A stretch of DNA of 64,000 nucleotides from Mercurialis annua (taxonomy: Eukaryota > Streptophyta > Magnoliopsida > Malpighiales > Euphorbiaceae): NCBI RefSeq assembly GCF_937616625.2, contig NC_065576.1, positions 19,680,001-19,744,000 on the forward strand. Reading direction: 5' to 3'. This document shows, one piece after another, positions 13,339 to 25,104 of the stretch (positions are counted from its first letter, which is position 1; every line of letters begins with the position of its first letter). The notes under the pieces were generated by a model. The model had not been told where the DNA came from, made no database searches, and saw only the letters and a program-made list of their open reading frames with translations. The position numbers and the translations under genes are program-made.

Positions 13339-13568
13339 GGGTTAAATACTTTGCAGGTCACTGAACTTTCATTTTATTTCAAAAAGGTTACTTAACTTTC
13401 ATTTATTTCAAAAAGGTTATTGAACTTTGTTTTTCTTTACAACGGGAGTTTTGTTAATGATTTCCGGCGGTCAGAATCCTAAGTGGAAAATTTCAAAAAG
13501 ATTATGCCCCACCTAAATTCCACATAGGATTAAAAATGACAACTCATTTTTTTCTAAACCCACTAAAA
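13339..13568 (+). repeat. MULE left terminal inverted repeat
   Basis: About 230 bp that pairs with the reverse complement of 18482-18711 with about a dozen mismatches by eye. It contains three tandem copies of a ~28-bp motif built on GAACTTTCATTTATTTC and AAAAAGGTTACT (about 13358-13440), which could be repeated transposase-binding sites. The TIR probably also holds the promoter of the transposase gene. Confidence 0.93.
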
Positions 13569-13816
13569 CCCTAAAATGAAAATTACATAAACTCACGTCT
13601 GTTCCTCTTCTTCATCTTCGTTCTTTTCTTTACGTAGTGTACCCCTCAAACAATGTCAACAAAAAATCGTTCCCCTACTGCTCGCCATTGTTGTTAGTCA
13701 TCGTCTGCCATTATCTGATTCTCGCCGTCGTATCTGCTACTCCACGCCGTTGTTTCGCGATATCAATTTCTTGTTGTTGGCTTGCTTCCTTTTGGAAGTT
13801 GGGTAACTAACAAAAT

Positions 13817-14603
13817 ATGGAGTTCGAATGGACTTGTAGATTTGCAGGTCATCCTAAGCCATACTACTGTAAGTGAAATCCTCTCATACTCTATTTTGCT
13901 TTGTGATTTGAACCAATCAAAAAATGGTGTTCACTCTTTTTATTTATAGTCTTTATTTTTGTTTGTCTTGCAGTCCCGAACTCTAAATTTTTCTCAATTT
14001 AGGTCCATAAAGTGCACATCGGTTCTGTTGTTGGTAATGAAAATGAGATTCTTGGTTATATTGATTGTTGTACTGAGGATGAAATTTCCAGAATTGAAAA
14101 TGGGTAAAGATTTAGGACTTTCAAAAATAGATGTATACAAAATTTTTTGGAAACCACTTGACAGTGATAGGGATATGGTAGAAATTAAAACTGATGCTGA
14201 AGTTTTAGCAATGTCTCGTACTGCTCTTAGTCAATATGAAAGGACTGTGAATGTGCATTTTGTTAGGGAGTTGGTTGTGGATGACACTGCATATCTGAAT
14301 GGAGCAGTAAATAAAACCCATCGTAATAGCATACGAAAACAGGATATTGCTAACATCGAAGTCGAGATAGTGAAAACAAAAGAAGTGGGCGATGATAATG
14401 AAAGTGAGTTATATGACTCGGATTACAGTTTCATTGGGAATGAGGAAATAGATATTGATGATGCAAATTTTCACAAGAATTTAGGGTGTGACAATCTTAT
14501 TGAAGAGATAGAAGGAAATGCGTCTGATTATGATGATAATGAGGATTTAAGATCTTGTTGTGAGTCAGATGAAAATGAGGCAGATTTTGAGGAACCTAAA
14601 TGA
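13817..14603 (+). pseudogene. MULE transposase, N-terminal part (disrupted)
   Basis: This is the 5' part of the transposase gene. A possible first exon starts at the ATG at 13817 (MEFEWTCRFAGHPKPYY) and stops at a GT donor at 13869, but I could not join it in frame to what follows. From 14003 one frame reads VHIGSVVGNENEILGYIDCC and runs to a stop at 14099. The next frame, from the ATG at 14100, continues MGKDLGLSKIDVYKIFWKPL, so a one-base frameshift lies near 14098. The joined region resembles the PB1-like N-terminal domain of plant MULE transposases (from memory of the family). An acidic stretch follows (DYDDNEDLRSCCESDENEAD). It ends in TGA at 14601-14603, eight codons before the next open segment in the same frame, so this stop is premature. 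A longer frame starting at 13959 includes bases I read as intron. Confidence 0.75.
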
Positions 14604-14627
14604 CCTGAATTCCATGAAGAAGAAGAC

Positions 14628-15428
14628 ATGAGGAATCCTAGCTTTCAAGTTGGGATGCAATTTGGCAACTTCAACCAGTTCAAAGACATGGTCAGGAATT
14701 ATGGAATCAAAAACAGATATGTAATGAAGTTAAGACCCAATACAAGAGGGAGGTGCAAGGCTTACTGCAAAAAGGACTGTCCATTTTATATATGGGCATC
14801 ATTGATGAATAAAGACAAGTCCACGGTCCAAATTAAATCTGGTATATTTGAGCACAGTTGCACAAAAGATCACAACATCAGACATCTCAGTCCAAAATGG
14901 ATTGCTGAGACTTATATGGAGCAGTTTAGGGCAGATCCATCCTGGAAATTAGCTGGGATTATCCAAGCTGTAAAGACCAATCAAGAGGCTAAAATAAACA
15001 CTGTGAGGGCATTAAGAGCTAAACAAATAGCCTTGTTGAAAATTAATGGCGATGAGAAGGAGCAATATGGTAGGCTATATGATTACAAACTTGAGTTAAT
15101 CAGAACTCATCCGGGCTCGACAATCATGTTCAAATTAAACAACATAGTATTTTGTGGTATGTACATATGCCTTGGACCATTGAAAGCTGGATTCAAGGAC
15201 GGATGCAGACCTGTGATATCTATTGACAGATGTTGGTTAAAAGGAATTTATGGAGGCCAATTGTTATCAGCTGTAGGAATAGATGCAAATGACTGCATCT
15301 ATCCAATAGCATGGGATGTGGTCGATAAGGAGAATAAGGAAAACTGGAGTTGGTTTCTTGAACTTTTAGCTGATGACCTGGATATTGGGAATAGTTATGG
15401 TTGGGCATTTATGAGTGACCGGAAAAAG
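14628..15428 (+). pseudogene. MULE transposase, central exon (MuDR domain and DDE core)
   Basis: It is in frame with the preceding segment across the TGA at 14601. The N-terminal MuDR/FAR1-like zinc region reads RNYGIKNRYVMKL, then C-x3-C-x3-C (CKAYCKKDC) and, 25 residues on, FEHSCTKDH. Downstream is the MULE catalytic domain. The first acidic residue is the D of VISIDRCWLKG (codon 15225-15227). The second is the D of FMSDRKKG (15417-15419). The GIDANDCIYPIAWDVVDKEN block between them is typical of the MULE superfamily. The exon ends at a GT donor at 15429 in phase 0. The next exon continues GLIPALESLFPHAEHRYCVR, exactly as expected for this family. This exon is intact internally. Confidence 0.92.
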
Positions 15429-15534
15429 GTATGTGTTTTCTAATAAATTTGTACTTTTATTTGTTAATTTATTTAATGTGTTACTCATTATGTCTCATTC
15501 CTTAATTTTTATTTTTATTTTTTTGCATATTTAG

Positions 15535-16485
15535 GGTTTAATACCTGCCCTTGAGTCTCTTTTTCCTCACGCTGAGCATAGATATTGTGTGAGACACATA
15601 CACTCAAACTTTAAACAAACATTTAAGAGTAAGGAACTTAAGGATGCTTTGTGGAAGGCAGCAAGAGCTAGTCATAAAGTAGGTTTTCAGGCAGCATTGA
15701 AAAATATCAAAGAATTATATCCTGGTGCATATGCTTATCTACATGGTATCAAACCTGAACATTGGACCAGGTCACATTTTAGAGATTTGTATAAGTGTGA
15801 CATGCTTTTGAATAATTTGTGTGAAAGTTTCAACAATGTAATTCTCGAAGCTAGGACAAAAGGAATCATTACCATGAATGAAATGATTAGATGCCAATTA
15901 ATGAAAAGGATTCAAAAGAAAAGAGATTCAATGTTGAAGTCTAATTTGGTTTACTGTCCTAAAATCATGAAAAAAGTTGAGAAGTCGAGACAAATAAGCT
16001 GGTCTTATTCGATTGATTGGCCTGGGGGAGATAAGTATCAGGTATATGGATATGATGGACAATATGAAGTGGATACAAAAGAAAGAACTTGTGCTTGTAG
16101 AAGATGGGAATTGATGGGATTGCCTTGTTTTCATGTCGTAGCAGCCATTAAGCATAATAATGGTAATCATGAAAATTACATTAGTGGCTGCTATCGAGTG
16201 TCGACTTATATCAAAATTTATAGTCATATCCTAAACCCCATTAATGGCAAGGAATTATGGCCTAAAAGTGATCAATCTCAAATAATTTCACCCAAGCCTG
16301 TCAACAATAGGAGGGGCAGGAAAACAATGATGCGAAGGAAAGAAGCAGATGAGGTTGTCAATGGAAGTCAAAAGGGTCTCAAACAAGGTATAATAACTGA
16401 TGGAAGAATAACTAGGAAGGGAATGAAAGTCACATGTTCTGAATGTGGTCTAGTAGGCCATAACAAAAGATCGTGTAAAAAGCAG
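15535..16485 (+). pseudogene. MULE transposase, main 3' exon (catalytic E, SWIM, CCHC)
   Basis: It begins after the acceptor TTTAG at 15530-15534 with GLIPALESLFPHAEHRYCVR. The third catalytic residue is the E of NNLCESFNN (codon 15823-15825), so the DDE triad is complete. A SWIM zinc finger CACRRWELMGLPCFHVV lies at about 16090-16137 and a CCHC zinc knuckle CSECGLVGHNKRSC at 16435-16476; both are standard C-terminal modules of plant MURA-type transposases. A GT donor follows at 16486, phase 0. Reading on without splicing adds only VIFKI before a stop at 16501-16503. No stop or frameshift lies inside this exon, so the damage to the gene is confined to the N-terminal part. Confidence 0.93.
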
Positions 16486-16575
16486 GTGATATTTAAAATT
16501 TAAGTTTGTGTTTAGATTAATATCTCTGTTTATTGTGACTTCAGTTATGGCTTATGAGTTTTTACATTTTATCAG

Positions 16576-17378
16576 AATACTCAAGCAACACAAGCGACTG
16601 CATTGACTCTGATTATGACTACTTCACCAGATACAACATCTCCACCAATTATTAAAACAACACAAATGGAGTCAAACCAGGTAACACAATTAGTTAAACA
16701 TATATTTAGTTAAAACATATTTAGTTAACACATATATTTAGTTAAACATGTAGCATGATGCATATTGTTCCAAAAAAAAAAGCTCAGATAATCAAACATT
16801 TAGTTATTGAACATTATGGTTTGAACATTTGTTATTCAATAAAAGGATGTATTTTCTTATTTATAGGTGGTTGAATACCTTTGAAATTATTTTGACTTAT
16901 TATTTTTATTCTTAAGTCCAAAACTACATCACCTCCGGCTATGGCTGAGGCTTCACAAGCAGGTTTAGCTCGGGCTATTGCCTTGACGATACCATGCGAA
17001 GGAACTGCCGCAACTCCGATTATTCCTTCACCAGCAACTCTAGAAGCAACTACTGCACAAGAAGATGAGCCACTTCAAATGCAAACAAAAAGCTTGGAAG
17101 AACTACACCATTTAACCATAGCTTCATTCGGCAGCGACAATCTTTTTCCGGGTGCATCTTTATCTACATCTCAGTTGACTAAGTCTAAGTCTAAAGCATC
17201 ACCAACATTAAAAACAACTCAAATTTCAGTAAAGGCTTGTGTCTTAGGAAGAAAAGCTTTGACCAGAGACTTCACAACTCCTCTACACCAAGCAGCAACA
17301 AAGCCTCCTCCAGCAAAGAAGAAGAAGTTTTGGGTTCCACCTGGATTAGGGGATAGTAGTAGTAGTAGAAAACTTTAA
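16576..17378 (+). pseudogene. MULE transposase, C-terminal exons (low complexity)
   Basis: Two predicted exons. 16576-16680 follows an ATCAG acceptor and reads NTQATQATALTLIMTTSPDT, ending at CAG before a GTAAC donor. 16917-17378 follows CTTAAG and reads SKTTSPPAMAEASQAGLARA, ending FWVPPGLGDSSSSRKL and a stop at 17376-17378. All junctions are phase 0. The product is rich in Thr, Ser, Ala and Pro with a short basic run PPPAKKKKFW that could be a nuclear localisation signal. Variable low-complexity tails after the zinc knuckle are common in plant MULE transposases. The last segment could instead be read as a separate small gene from its ATG at 16941, but the in-frame splice makes a single gene more likely. 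Confidence 0.65.
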
Positions 17379-18481
17379 GCATTATTTCAACTTTTTGGTA
17401 TGTGTGGTTATGAGAGTAGCTAAACAATACTAAACTCTCCACATTGATGATGCATTCAAGCCTGCACATGGTCCTTGGATTCCATATATCTTTTTGTCTT
17501 ATTTAGGAATCAGACGTTTTTTTAAAACTATTATTATTATTATTATAATATTGTAGCTTTTTTAAAGCATTTGCCTTATTTAATATAAATTTGGACAACT
17601 TTTTGGCTTTAAATATTTGGCTTCTTGTGTTGGCTTGAAAATTATGGTGGTTTGAAAATTAATTGCATAATATAGTTGGTCTAATGTTAATTGTAACAGG
17701 ACTGAATATAAACTATAACAGAGCAATGTGAATTGTAGAAAAAGTAGAGCTCAAAGTGAACTATGATAGAGCAAATTAAAACTTGATTCATTCACATAAT
17801 TATAATCCATAATATGAAAAATCTTAATTCACCTAACATAAATGTATCTTTTCTACATAGATACAACAACATAAACACTAAACTTCCAATTTGCATAGCC
17901 ATAACCATTTTAATTTGCACAGCCACAACCCCATTATCCTATCTCATAACCAAAAATAAAAACAGCAACAATCAGTGTCCATTTCCATATTTTTCTTTTT
18001 CTTTCCGAAGTAGTCCAACGATCACATTCCTTACTCTACTCGACATTGGGGGATCGTACTAACAAAAAAAATTACAACACCTTGCTATCTGAAATCTAAA
18101 AAAATCTAATAGTGTTTATTAAATATTTCGTCTCCATAAAATTAACAATCTAAAAAATAAATTCAAAATAACCAACTCCATGCTTATTACAACCAAAAAA
18201 ACATTTTTCCCTGGATTTGTCTCAGTCCAAGACGTTTTCATCTCCGCATCTACACTTTGGAGTTACACTTTCAAATTCCATCAACAACCTTTTAATGAAG
18301 CGGAGAGATACAAGAATACAGTAGAAGAATGCAGAGATCGAAAAATGTGGAGTATAGAACAGATGAGGAATGGGAAAAATGAAAAAGAAAAAAAGGAGAG
18401 AACCAGATATGAGAGTTGAGTGTGAGAGGGAGAAAAATTAGGGTTTAAGATTTTGATTTTTGGAATTTTATCACGTGATTG
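17379..18481. other. MULE 3' noncoding region
   Basis: About 1.1 kb of AT-rich sequence between the transposase stop and the right TIR. Short frames on both strands (17814-18062 plus, 18180-18419 plus, 18281-18514 minus) have no recognisable domain. A purine-rich GAAAAAGAAAAAAAGGAGAG tract lies near 18380. I see no captured host gene. Confidence 0.6.
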
Positions 18482-18711
18482 TTTTAGTGGGTTTAGAAAA
18501 TAATGAGTTGTCATTTTTAATCCTATGTGGAATTTAGGTGGAGCATAATCTTTATAAAATTTTCCACTTAGGATTCTGATCGACGGAAATCATTAACAAA
18601 CCTCCCGTTGTAAAGAAAAACAAAGTTCAGTAACCTTTTTGAAATAAATGAAAGTTCAGTAACCTTTTTGAAATAAAATGAAAGTTCAGTGACCTGCAAA
18701 GTATTTAACCC
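18482..18711 (-). repeat. MULE right terminal inverted repeat
   Basis: Reverse complement of 13339-13568, about 95 percent identical by eye. It ends GTATTTAACCC at 18711. The three ~28-bp internal repeats of the left TIR are mirrored here at about 18610-18692, with ACTGAACTTTC retained in all three. Confidence 0.93.
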
Positions 18712-21700
18712 TTTAAAGGATACGAAACTAATCTAAACATTTCCTCTTTTTTTACCGATTTAAGACAAACATTTCAAATGTTACGAAACAAATCCTAACG
18801 TTTCAGCTTTTTAGCGATTTAAGCCAAACGTTTAATACGTTACGAAACAAATCCAAACATTTAAAACGTTACGAAATAAATCCAAATGTTTCAAACGTTA
18901 CGAAACAAATCCAAACATTTAAAATATTAAGAAACAAATTCAAACGTTTAACCTTTTTAGCGATTTAAGCCAAACAATTAAAACGTTACAAAAAAATCCA
19001 AACATTTAAAACGTTACGAAACAAATCCTAACGTTTCACCTTTTTAGCGATTTAAGCCAAACGTTTAAAATGTTAAAAAACAAATCCTACCGTTTGACCT
19101 TTTTAGCCATTTAAGCCAAACTTTTAAAATGTTACGAAACTAATAAAAACGTTTAAAACGGTACGAAAGAAAGCCAAACGATTAAAACGTTACGAATTAA
19201 AACCTAACATCTTACCTTTTTAGCAAATTAATCCAAACTTTTAAACAATTCCAAACGTTTAAAACGTTATGAAACAAATCCAAACATATAAAACATTTCG
19301 AAATAAATCCAAACATTTAAAACATTATGAAACAAATCCAAAAATTTAAACATTTTAGCAATTTAAGTCAAACAATTAAAAACGTTACAAAACAAATCCA
19401 AACATTTCAATGTTGCGAAACAAATCCAAAAGTTTCACCTTTTTAGCGATTTAAGCTAAATGTTTTAAACGTTAAGAAAAAAATCCTAACGTTTGACCTT
19501 TTTAGCGATTTAAGCCAAACGTTTAAAATGTTACAAAAATATATTCAAATGATTCACCTTTTTAGCTATTTAAGTTGAACGTATAAAACATTACGAAACA
19601 AATACAAACGTTTAAAACGTTTCAAAACAAATCATAACATTTAACCTTTTTAGCGATTTAAGCGAAACGATTAAAACGTTACGAAAACAAATCCAAACTT
19701 TTAAAACGTTACGAAAAAAATCCAAGTGTTTCACATTTTTAGCGAAACAAATCATAATCTAATCCAAACGTTTAAAAGGTTAAGAAACAAATTCTAACGT
19801 TTCTCCTTTTTAGCGATTTAAGCTAAACGTTTAAAGCGTTATAAAACAAATCCTAACGTTTCACCTTTTTAGCAATTTAAACCAAACATTTAAAACGTTA
19901 CGAAAACAAATCCAAACGGTTAAAACGTTACGAAACAAAACCGTACGTTTCACCTTTTTCGCAATTTAATCCAAACGTTTAAAACATTATGAAACAAATC
20001 CTAACGTTTCACCTTTTAAGCGATTCAAGCCAAACATTTAAAACGTTACGAAACTTATCCAAACGTTTAGAACGTTACAAAACAAATCCAAAAATGTTTT
20101 ACCTTTTTAGTGATTTAAGCCAAACGTTTAAAATGTTACGAAACAAATCTTAAATTTTCACCTTTTTAGCAATTTAAGCCAAACGCTTAAATCATTACAA
20201 AACAAATCCAAAAGTTTAAAACGTTATGAAACAAATTCAAACGTTTCACCTTTTTAGCGATTTAAGCCAAATGTTTAAAACGTTACATAACAAATCTTAA
20301 CGTTTCACCTTTTTAGCGATTTAAGCCAAACGTTAAAACAACTAATGCAAACGTTTAAAAGTTACGAAACAAATCCAAACGTTTCGCCCTTTTAGCGATT
20401 TAAGCCAAACGTTTAAAACGTTATAAAACTTATCAAAACGTTTAAAACGTTAGGAAACAAATCTTAACGTTTCACCTTTTTAGAGATTTAAGTCAAACTT
20501 TTAAAACGTTACGAAAAAAATCTTAACGTTTCACCTTTTTAGAGATTTAAGTCAAACGTTTAAAACGTTACGAAACAAATTCAAACATTTAAAACGTTGC
20601 GAAACAAATCCTGACGTTTCACGTTTTTCGCTATTTAAGCCAAATGTTTAAAACGTAACGAAACAAATTAAAACATTTAAAATGTTACTAAACAAATGCT
20701 AACGTTTTCCCTTTTTAGCGATTTAAGCAAAACGTTTAAAATGTTACGAAACAAATCCTAACGTTTCACCTTTTTAGCGATTTAAGCCAAACGTTTAAAA
20801 CGTTACGAAACAAATCTTAACGTTTCACCTTTTTATCGATTTAAGCCAAACGTTTGAAACGTTACGAAACAAATCCAAACGTATAAAACGTTACGAAACA
20901 AATCCAAACGTATAAAACGTTACGAAATAAATTCTAACGTTTCACCTTTTTAGCAATCCAAACGTTTAAAACGTTACCAAACAAATCCTAACGTTTTATC
21001 TTTTTAGTGATTTAAGCCAAACTATTAAAACGTAACAAAAACAAATCTAAACATTTAAAACGCTACGAAACAAATCCAAACAATTTACTTTTTTAGCAAT
21101 TTAAGCCAACCGTTTTTAAACGTTACTGAACTTATCCAAACGTTAAAACGTTAAGAAACAAATCGAATCGTTTCACCTTTTAGATATTTAAGCCAAACGT
21201 TTAAAACGTTACGAGACGAATCTTAACGTTTCACCTTATTAGCGATTTAAGCCAAACATTTAAAACGTTACGAAACAAATCCAAACGTTTAAAACATTAC
21301 CAAACAAATCATAACGTTTCACCTTTTTAGCGATTTAAGTTAAACGTTTAAAATATTACGAAACAAATCTAAACGTTTAAAACGTTACGAAACAATTTCG
21401 AATGTATAAAACGTAATGAAAAAAATCCTAACATTTCACCTTTTTAGCGATTTAAGACAAATATTTAAAAGTTGCGAAAACAAATCCAAACGTTTAAAAC
21501 GTTACGAAGCAAATCCAAACTTGTCACCTTTTTTCGCGATATAAGCCTAATGTTTATAATGTTACGAAACTAATTCAAACGTTTAAAACGTTACAAAACA
21601 AATCCTAACGGTTCTCCTTTTTAGCAATTTAAGCAAAACCATTAAAACATTACGAAAAAAATCTTAATGTTTCACCTTTTTAGCGATTTAAGCCAAATGT

Positions 21701-22591
21701 TAAAATGATATAAAAAAATCCAAACGTTTAAAACGTTACGAAACAAATCCTTATGTTTCAGCTTTTTAGAAATTTAAGCCAAACGTTTAAAACATTAGGA
21801 AACAAATCCTAACATTTCACCTTTTTAGCGATTTAAACCAAACGTTTAAAACGTTTCAATAACAAATCCAAATGTTTTAAACGTTATGAAACAAATCCAA
21901 ACGTTTCACTTTTTTTAGCGATTTAAGCCAAACGTTCAAAACGTTACGAAACTTATCCAAACGTTTAAAACGTAACGAAACAAATCTTAACGTTTCACCT
22001 TTTTAGAGATTTAAGCCAAACATTTAAAACGTTATGAAACAAATCTTAATGTTTTACCTTTTTAGTGATTTAAGCCAAACATTTAAAACATTACGAAACA
22101 AATCCAAACGTTTAAAACTTTACGGAATAAATCCTAATGTTTCACCTATTTAGAGATTTAAGGCAAACGTTTAAAACATTACACAACAAATCCTAACGTT
22201 TTACCTTTTGAACAATTTAAGCCAAACGTTTAAAATGTTACGAAACAAATGCAAACGCTTCAAACGTTACAAAACAAATCCTAACGTTTCACTTGTTTAA
22301 CAATTTTAGCCAAACGATTAAAACGTTACGAAACTAATCCTAACGTTTCAACTTTTGAGAGATTTATGCCAAACGTTTAAAATGTTACGAAAACAAATCT
22401 AAACGTTTAAAACGTTACAAAAGAAATCCTAACGTTTCACCTTTTTAGCGATTTAAATCAAACGTATAAAACGTTACGAAAATAAATACCAACGTTTAAA
22501 GCGTTACGAAACAAATCAAAAAGTTTCACCTTTTTAGCGATTCACACCAAGCGTTTAAAACGTTTCGAAACTTATCCAAACGTTTAAAACG
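18712..22591 (+). repeat. Satellite block 4
   Basis: This continues block 3 after the MULE. Its first variants (GGATACGAAACTAATCTAAAC, then CCTACCGTTTGACC at about 19083) follow the same order as 9983-10450, so the MULE split a ~3.35-kb higher-order unit. AAACG at 22587-22591 is the left target duplication of the next retrotransposon. No gene is visible. Confidence 0.97.
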
Positions 22592-23542
22592 TGTAATACC
22601 CCAAAATATTTAAGTATTTAATTGGACCATGTGTCCAGTTCTGATTCGCCAGGGTGGCGTTATCGGAAATAATTTTCAAGAAATTAAAGGAATTTAATAT
22701 CATATTCCAATTCTAAAGTTGGAATTTAAATTAAAAGAAAAATGTCAAGAAAAGTCTCCAACTAAGAGTTCAGGGACTAAAGTGGTAATTTAACCAAATA
22801 AATCTCGAAATGAAAATTATTTCACCAAGGTCGCGAAATATTTTATAGTATATGTGGTAAAAGTTTCGGGTCAATCGGAGACCTTTTAAAATTTGGGCGC
22901 GGATGCGTTTTGGGCTAAATTGCAATTTTTGAAAAGTGTAAGGGCCAAAACATAAATTAGCCAATTAAGTCCCGAGAATAGTAAGTAAAAGATTATTGAC
23001 GGAAAATAATAACCTTGAGTTAGTATTATTTATTTGGATATAAATAATACGTATAAAAAGGGTAATTTAACCATTTGGTTAACATGGAAAGTTTAAAAGA
23101 AAAATGGTTTGAGTTAAAGAATTGAAAGATTAAAGTGAGTAATTAACCAAAATATATATATTTTTCCTTAAGATTAAGGAAAGGATCAGAAGGATCCATG
23201 CGATGAACAGATGAAAGAAAAAGAAAGTTGCGATCGATTTCGTTCCGCCGCCGTTTCGCCGTTTCGCGCCCAAATCGAGCGTTCTTTATATCGATTCGGT
23301 CAGAATTCGATTCTCTATTACCGTTAAGATTCAAATCAAGGTAAGCTTGATGTTTTTGTTGGGAGAATTAGTAAATAAGGGTTATTTTGTTTTAACGAAT
23401 TAAACGAATCGTAATCGCGTTTCTATAGTCGTTTTTGGTGAGATTTAGATTGGATTATATGTTAAAATGGAGTGGGAGCATGTCGGGAGTGTCGGCGAGC
23501 GGCGAAGCGCCCGGAAAATGGTTTTTCGGGGGGCTGATGCGG

Positions 23543-23640
23543 ATGTGCGAACGCACACCGTAGTGTGCGGACGCACACGGTGTGCGAACGCATACCAGCT
23601 GGTATGCGAATGCACAGTGGGCCGTGTGTATGCACGGGAC
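23543..23640. repeat. Palindrome array built on TGTGCGAACGCACA
   Basis: Several copies of a GC-rich palindrome: ATGTGCGAACGCACAC, GTGTGCGGACGCACAC, TGTGCGAACGCATACC and GGTATGCGAATGCAC. It is the counterpart of the GGTCTCG and GGCGCG arrays of the other LTRs but with a different half-site and a different place in the LTR (about 950 bp from its start). Confidence 0.75.
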
Positions 23641-24462
23641 ACTCCGGGCGCTCGCACAGCCAGCAATCGTGCCTGTTTGGGCAATTTTTTCCCCGTTTCG
23701 ATCTAGATTTCCGACTTCAAGTACGCCGGACATTAAAAGTGAATTACGGACTCCGAAAACGAGCAATTTAGACATTGAACATAATGTGTTCGATTAGGGT
23801 TTCGAGATATAAGGAACCTAAGTTTAAAAATCAATGAATAAGAGATATAACGAATATCTCGACTAAGTATTAGAATACTGTTAAAGTTAAGAGTCGTATT
23901 TGAACTACGAGTATATTAACCTAAGTTTATAACTTAGGATTCTGATATAAGCCTGCGTTTATGGATTAAACGTACAGGTAACTCGACTAAGTAACTGACG
24001 TATCGACGAGCTATCAGGCTAATGAGCTGAAGTAGCTATGAGATCAAACGATGCACGGAGCCTACGCGTTCGGGTGACGATAATGCAGTTTTGGATAGCG
24101 GTCACTGTGAGTGGCAAATTTACTTTTGCGTATTATTATTATAAAAGTTATTTTTTTATATTATGAATATTATTATTAAATACATCGTATCTATATAACT
24201 TGCTCGTATAGGATATTACTATGTTTGATTGATTTGCTTGTACGAATGATGTTTTATTCGTTGCTTTAAACGCATGAATCTAGTATGCGATGCAAAGGAA
24301 TTAACTATTTGTTGGGCATCATTAGGCTTTGTGACCACCAGTATTGAGTCAGTCTAGAGTGTCTCACTTTGTGATTAAAGATTTAATATATTGACCCATG
24401 ATATAATACGAATACGATACGAGGGTGAACTCGGTTACGGTGTAATCTGAACCCCGTATTTA

Positions 24463-24530
24463 GTGGGTTGGACCCACCTGTGGGTTGGACCCACTAGTGG
24501 GTTGGACCCACCAGTGAGTTGGACTCACAC
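24463..24530. repeat. Palindromic minisatellite GTGGGTTGGACCCAC
   Basis: Four tandem copies of a 15-bp hairpin-forming unit at 17-bp spacing; the last reads GTGAGTTGGACTCAC. A further single copy, AGTGAGTTGGACTCAC, lies near 24590. The array is also present in the 3' LTR (30748-30815) with different substitutions. Confidence 0.85.
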
Positions 24531-25092
24531 TTTAAGATTCGACACGAGAGAGCACTCGGCTAGGGTGTAGTCTGGAGTCCCCATATCTAGTGAGTTGGAC
24601 TCACACTTTGAAATTAAGAATGTTTATTATTTGCTTATATCATGAATTTATAAACGTATTAAGCGTATGACGCTATATTTTGATAATGCCATTAGTAACT
24701 TGCAAACTCACTCAGTATTTTCCCAAATACTGACCCCTCACTCTGATGTTTGCAGGTAGCTGGAGTCGGATTAAACAAACCATCCCCATTGTGCCAGAAG
24801 TCGTTGGACTTGCACAAGTATGAATTCCTAGAGCTGCAGTAGTCAGTAGGCGTCAATAGAAAACTTATGATTTGATTTCAAATAGTTAATTCTAAATGTA
24901 AACTCTAATATAATGTTTCAATATCTATAAGTATATTATTTTAAAAGAGTTTTCCGAAGATGTTTTATATATAATATTATACTTTTAAATGCGAAAACTT
25001 GTTAGTGCTTTTAGGATTGCTACGGGTTTCGGAGCTAACACTCCCATTCCCTAGTGCCGGTCTCGGCTCAATAATTTGGGTCGTGACAATTG

Positions 25093-25104
25093 TGGTATCA
25101 GAGC
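25093..25104 (+). promoter_or_regulatory. Primer binding site (initiator Met tRNA)
   Basis: TGGTATCAGAGC begins four bases after the end of the 5' LTR. It is complementary to the 3' end of plant initiator methionine tRNA, the usual primer for plant Ty3/gypsy elements. It fixes the plus orientation of this element. Confidence 0.93.

Larger units (their letters stand above)
13339..18711 (+). mobile_element. Complete Mutator-like transposon (MULE)
   Basis: A 5.37-kb class II element with long terminal inverted repeats beginning GGGTTAAATACTTTGCAGG, inserted in the satellite. It is flanked by TTTAAAAGG on the left (13330-13338) and TTTAAAGG(A) on the right (18712-18720). This is a 9-bp target duplication of which the right copy has lost one A. 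Uninterrupted satellite elsewhere (9978-9994) reads TTTAAAAGGATACG, which supports this as the empty site. Inside is one plus-strand transposase gene in several exons, with DDE, SWIM and CCHC motifs. The gene carries one in-frame stop and one frameshift, so the copy is probably non-autonomous now. Confidence 0.95.
22592..25088 (+). mobile_element. 5' LTR of the nested element
   Basis: A 2.5-kb LTR, TGTAATACCCC to GGGTCGTGACA. The termini are the same as in the minus-oriented LTRs of the window and the bodies are only distantly similar, so it is a separate subfamily. Shared landmarks include the GGGACTAAA and GGGCTAAATTGCAATTT motifs (22772, 22912) and a TTGGGCATCATTAGG block (24313). It carries its own palindrome arrays (23543-23640 and 24463-24530). 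Overlapping frames on both strands at 23445-23797 are a by-product of the palindromes, not genes. Confidence 0.9.

Noticed and set aside
15928..16227. 99-codon minus-strand frame opposite the transposase
   Set aside because: It is antisense to a well-supported MULE exon with a SWIM motif and is a shadow frame. The same applies to 15220-15408 and 17272-17469.
16941..17378. A host gene fragment captured by the MULE (Pack-MULE)
   Set aside because: The segment splices in phase 0 to the transposase exons and is low complexity, which fits a transposase tail better than a captured gene.
23445..23797. Overlapping open frames on both strands (79, 106, 79, 68 and 71 codons)
   Set aside because: They coincide with a GC-rich palindrome array in an LTR, which keeps several frames open by composition. 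No domain is seen.
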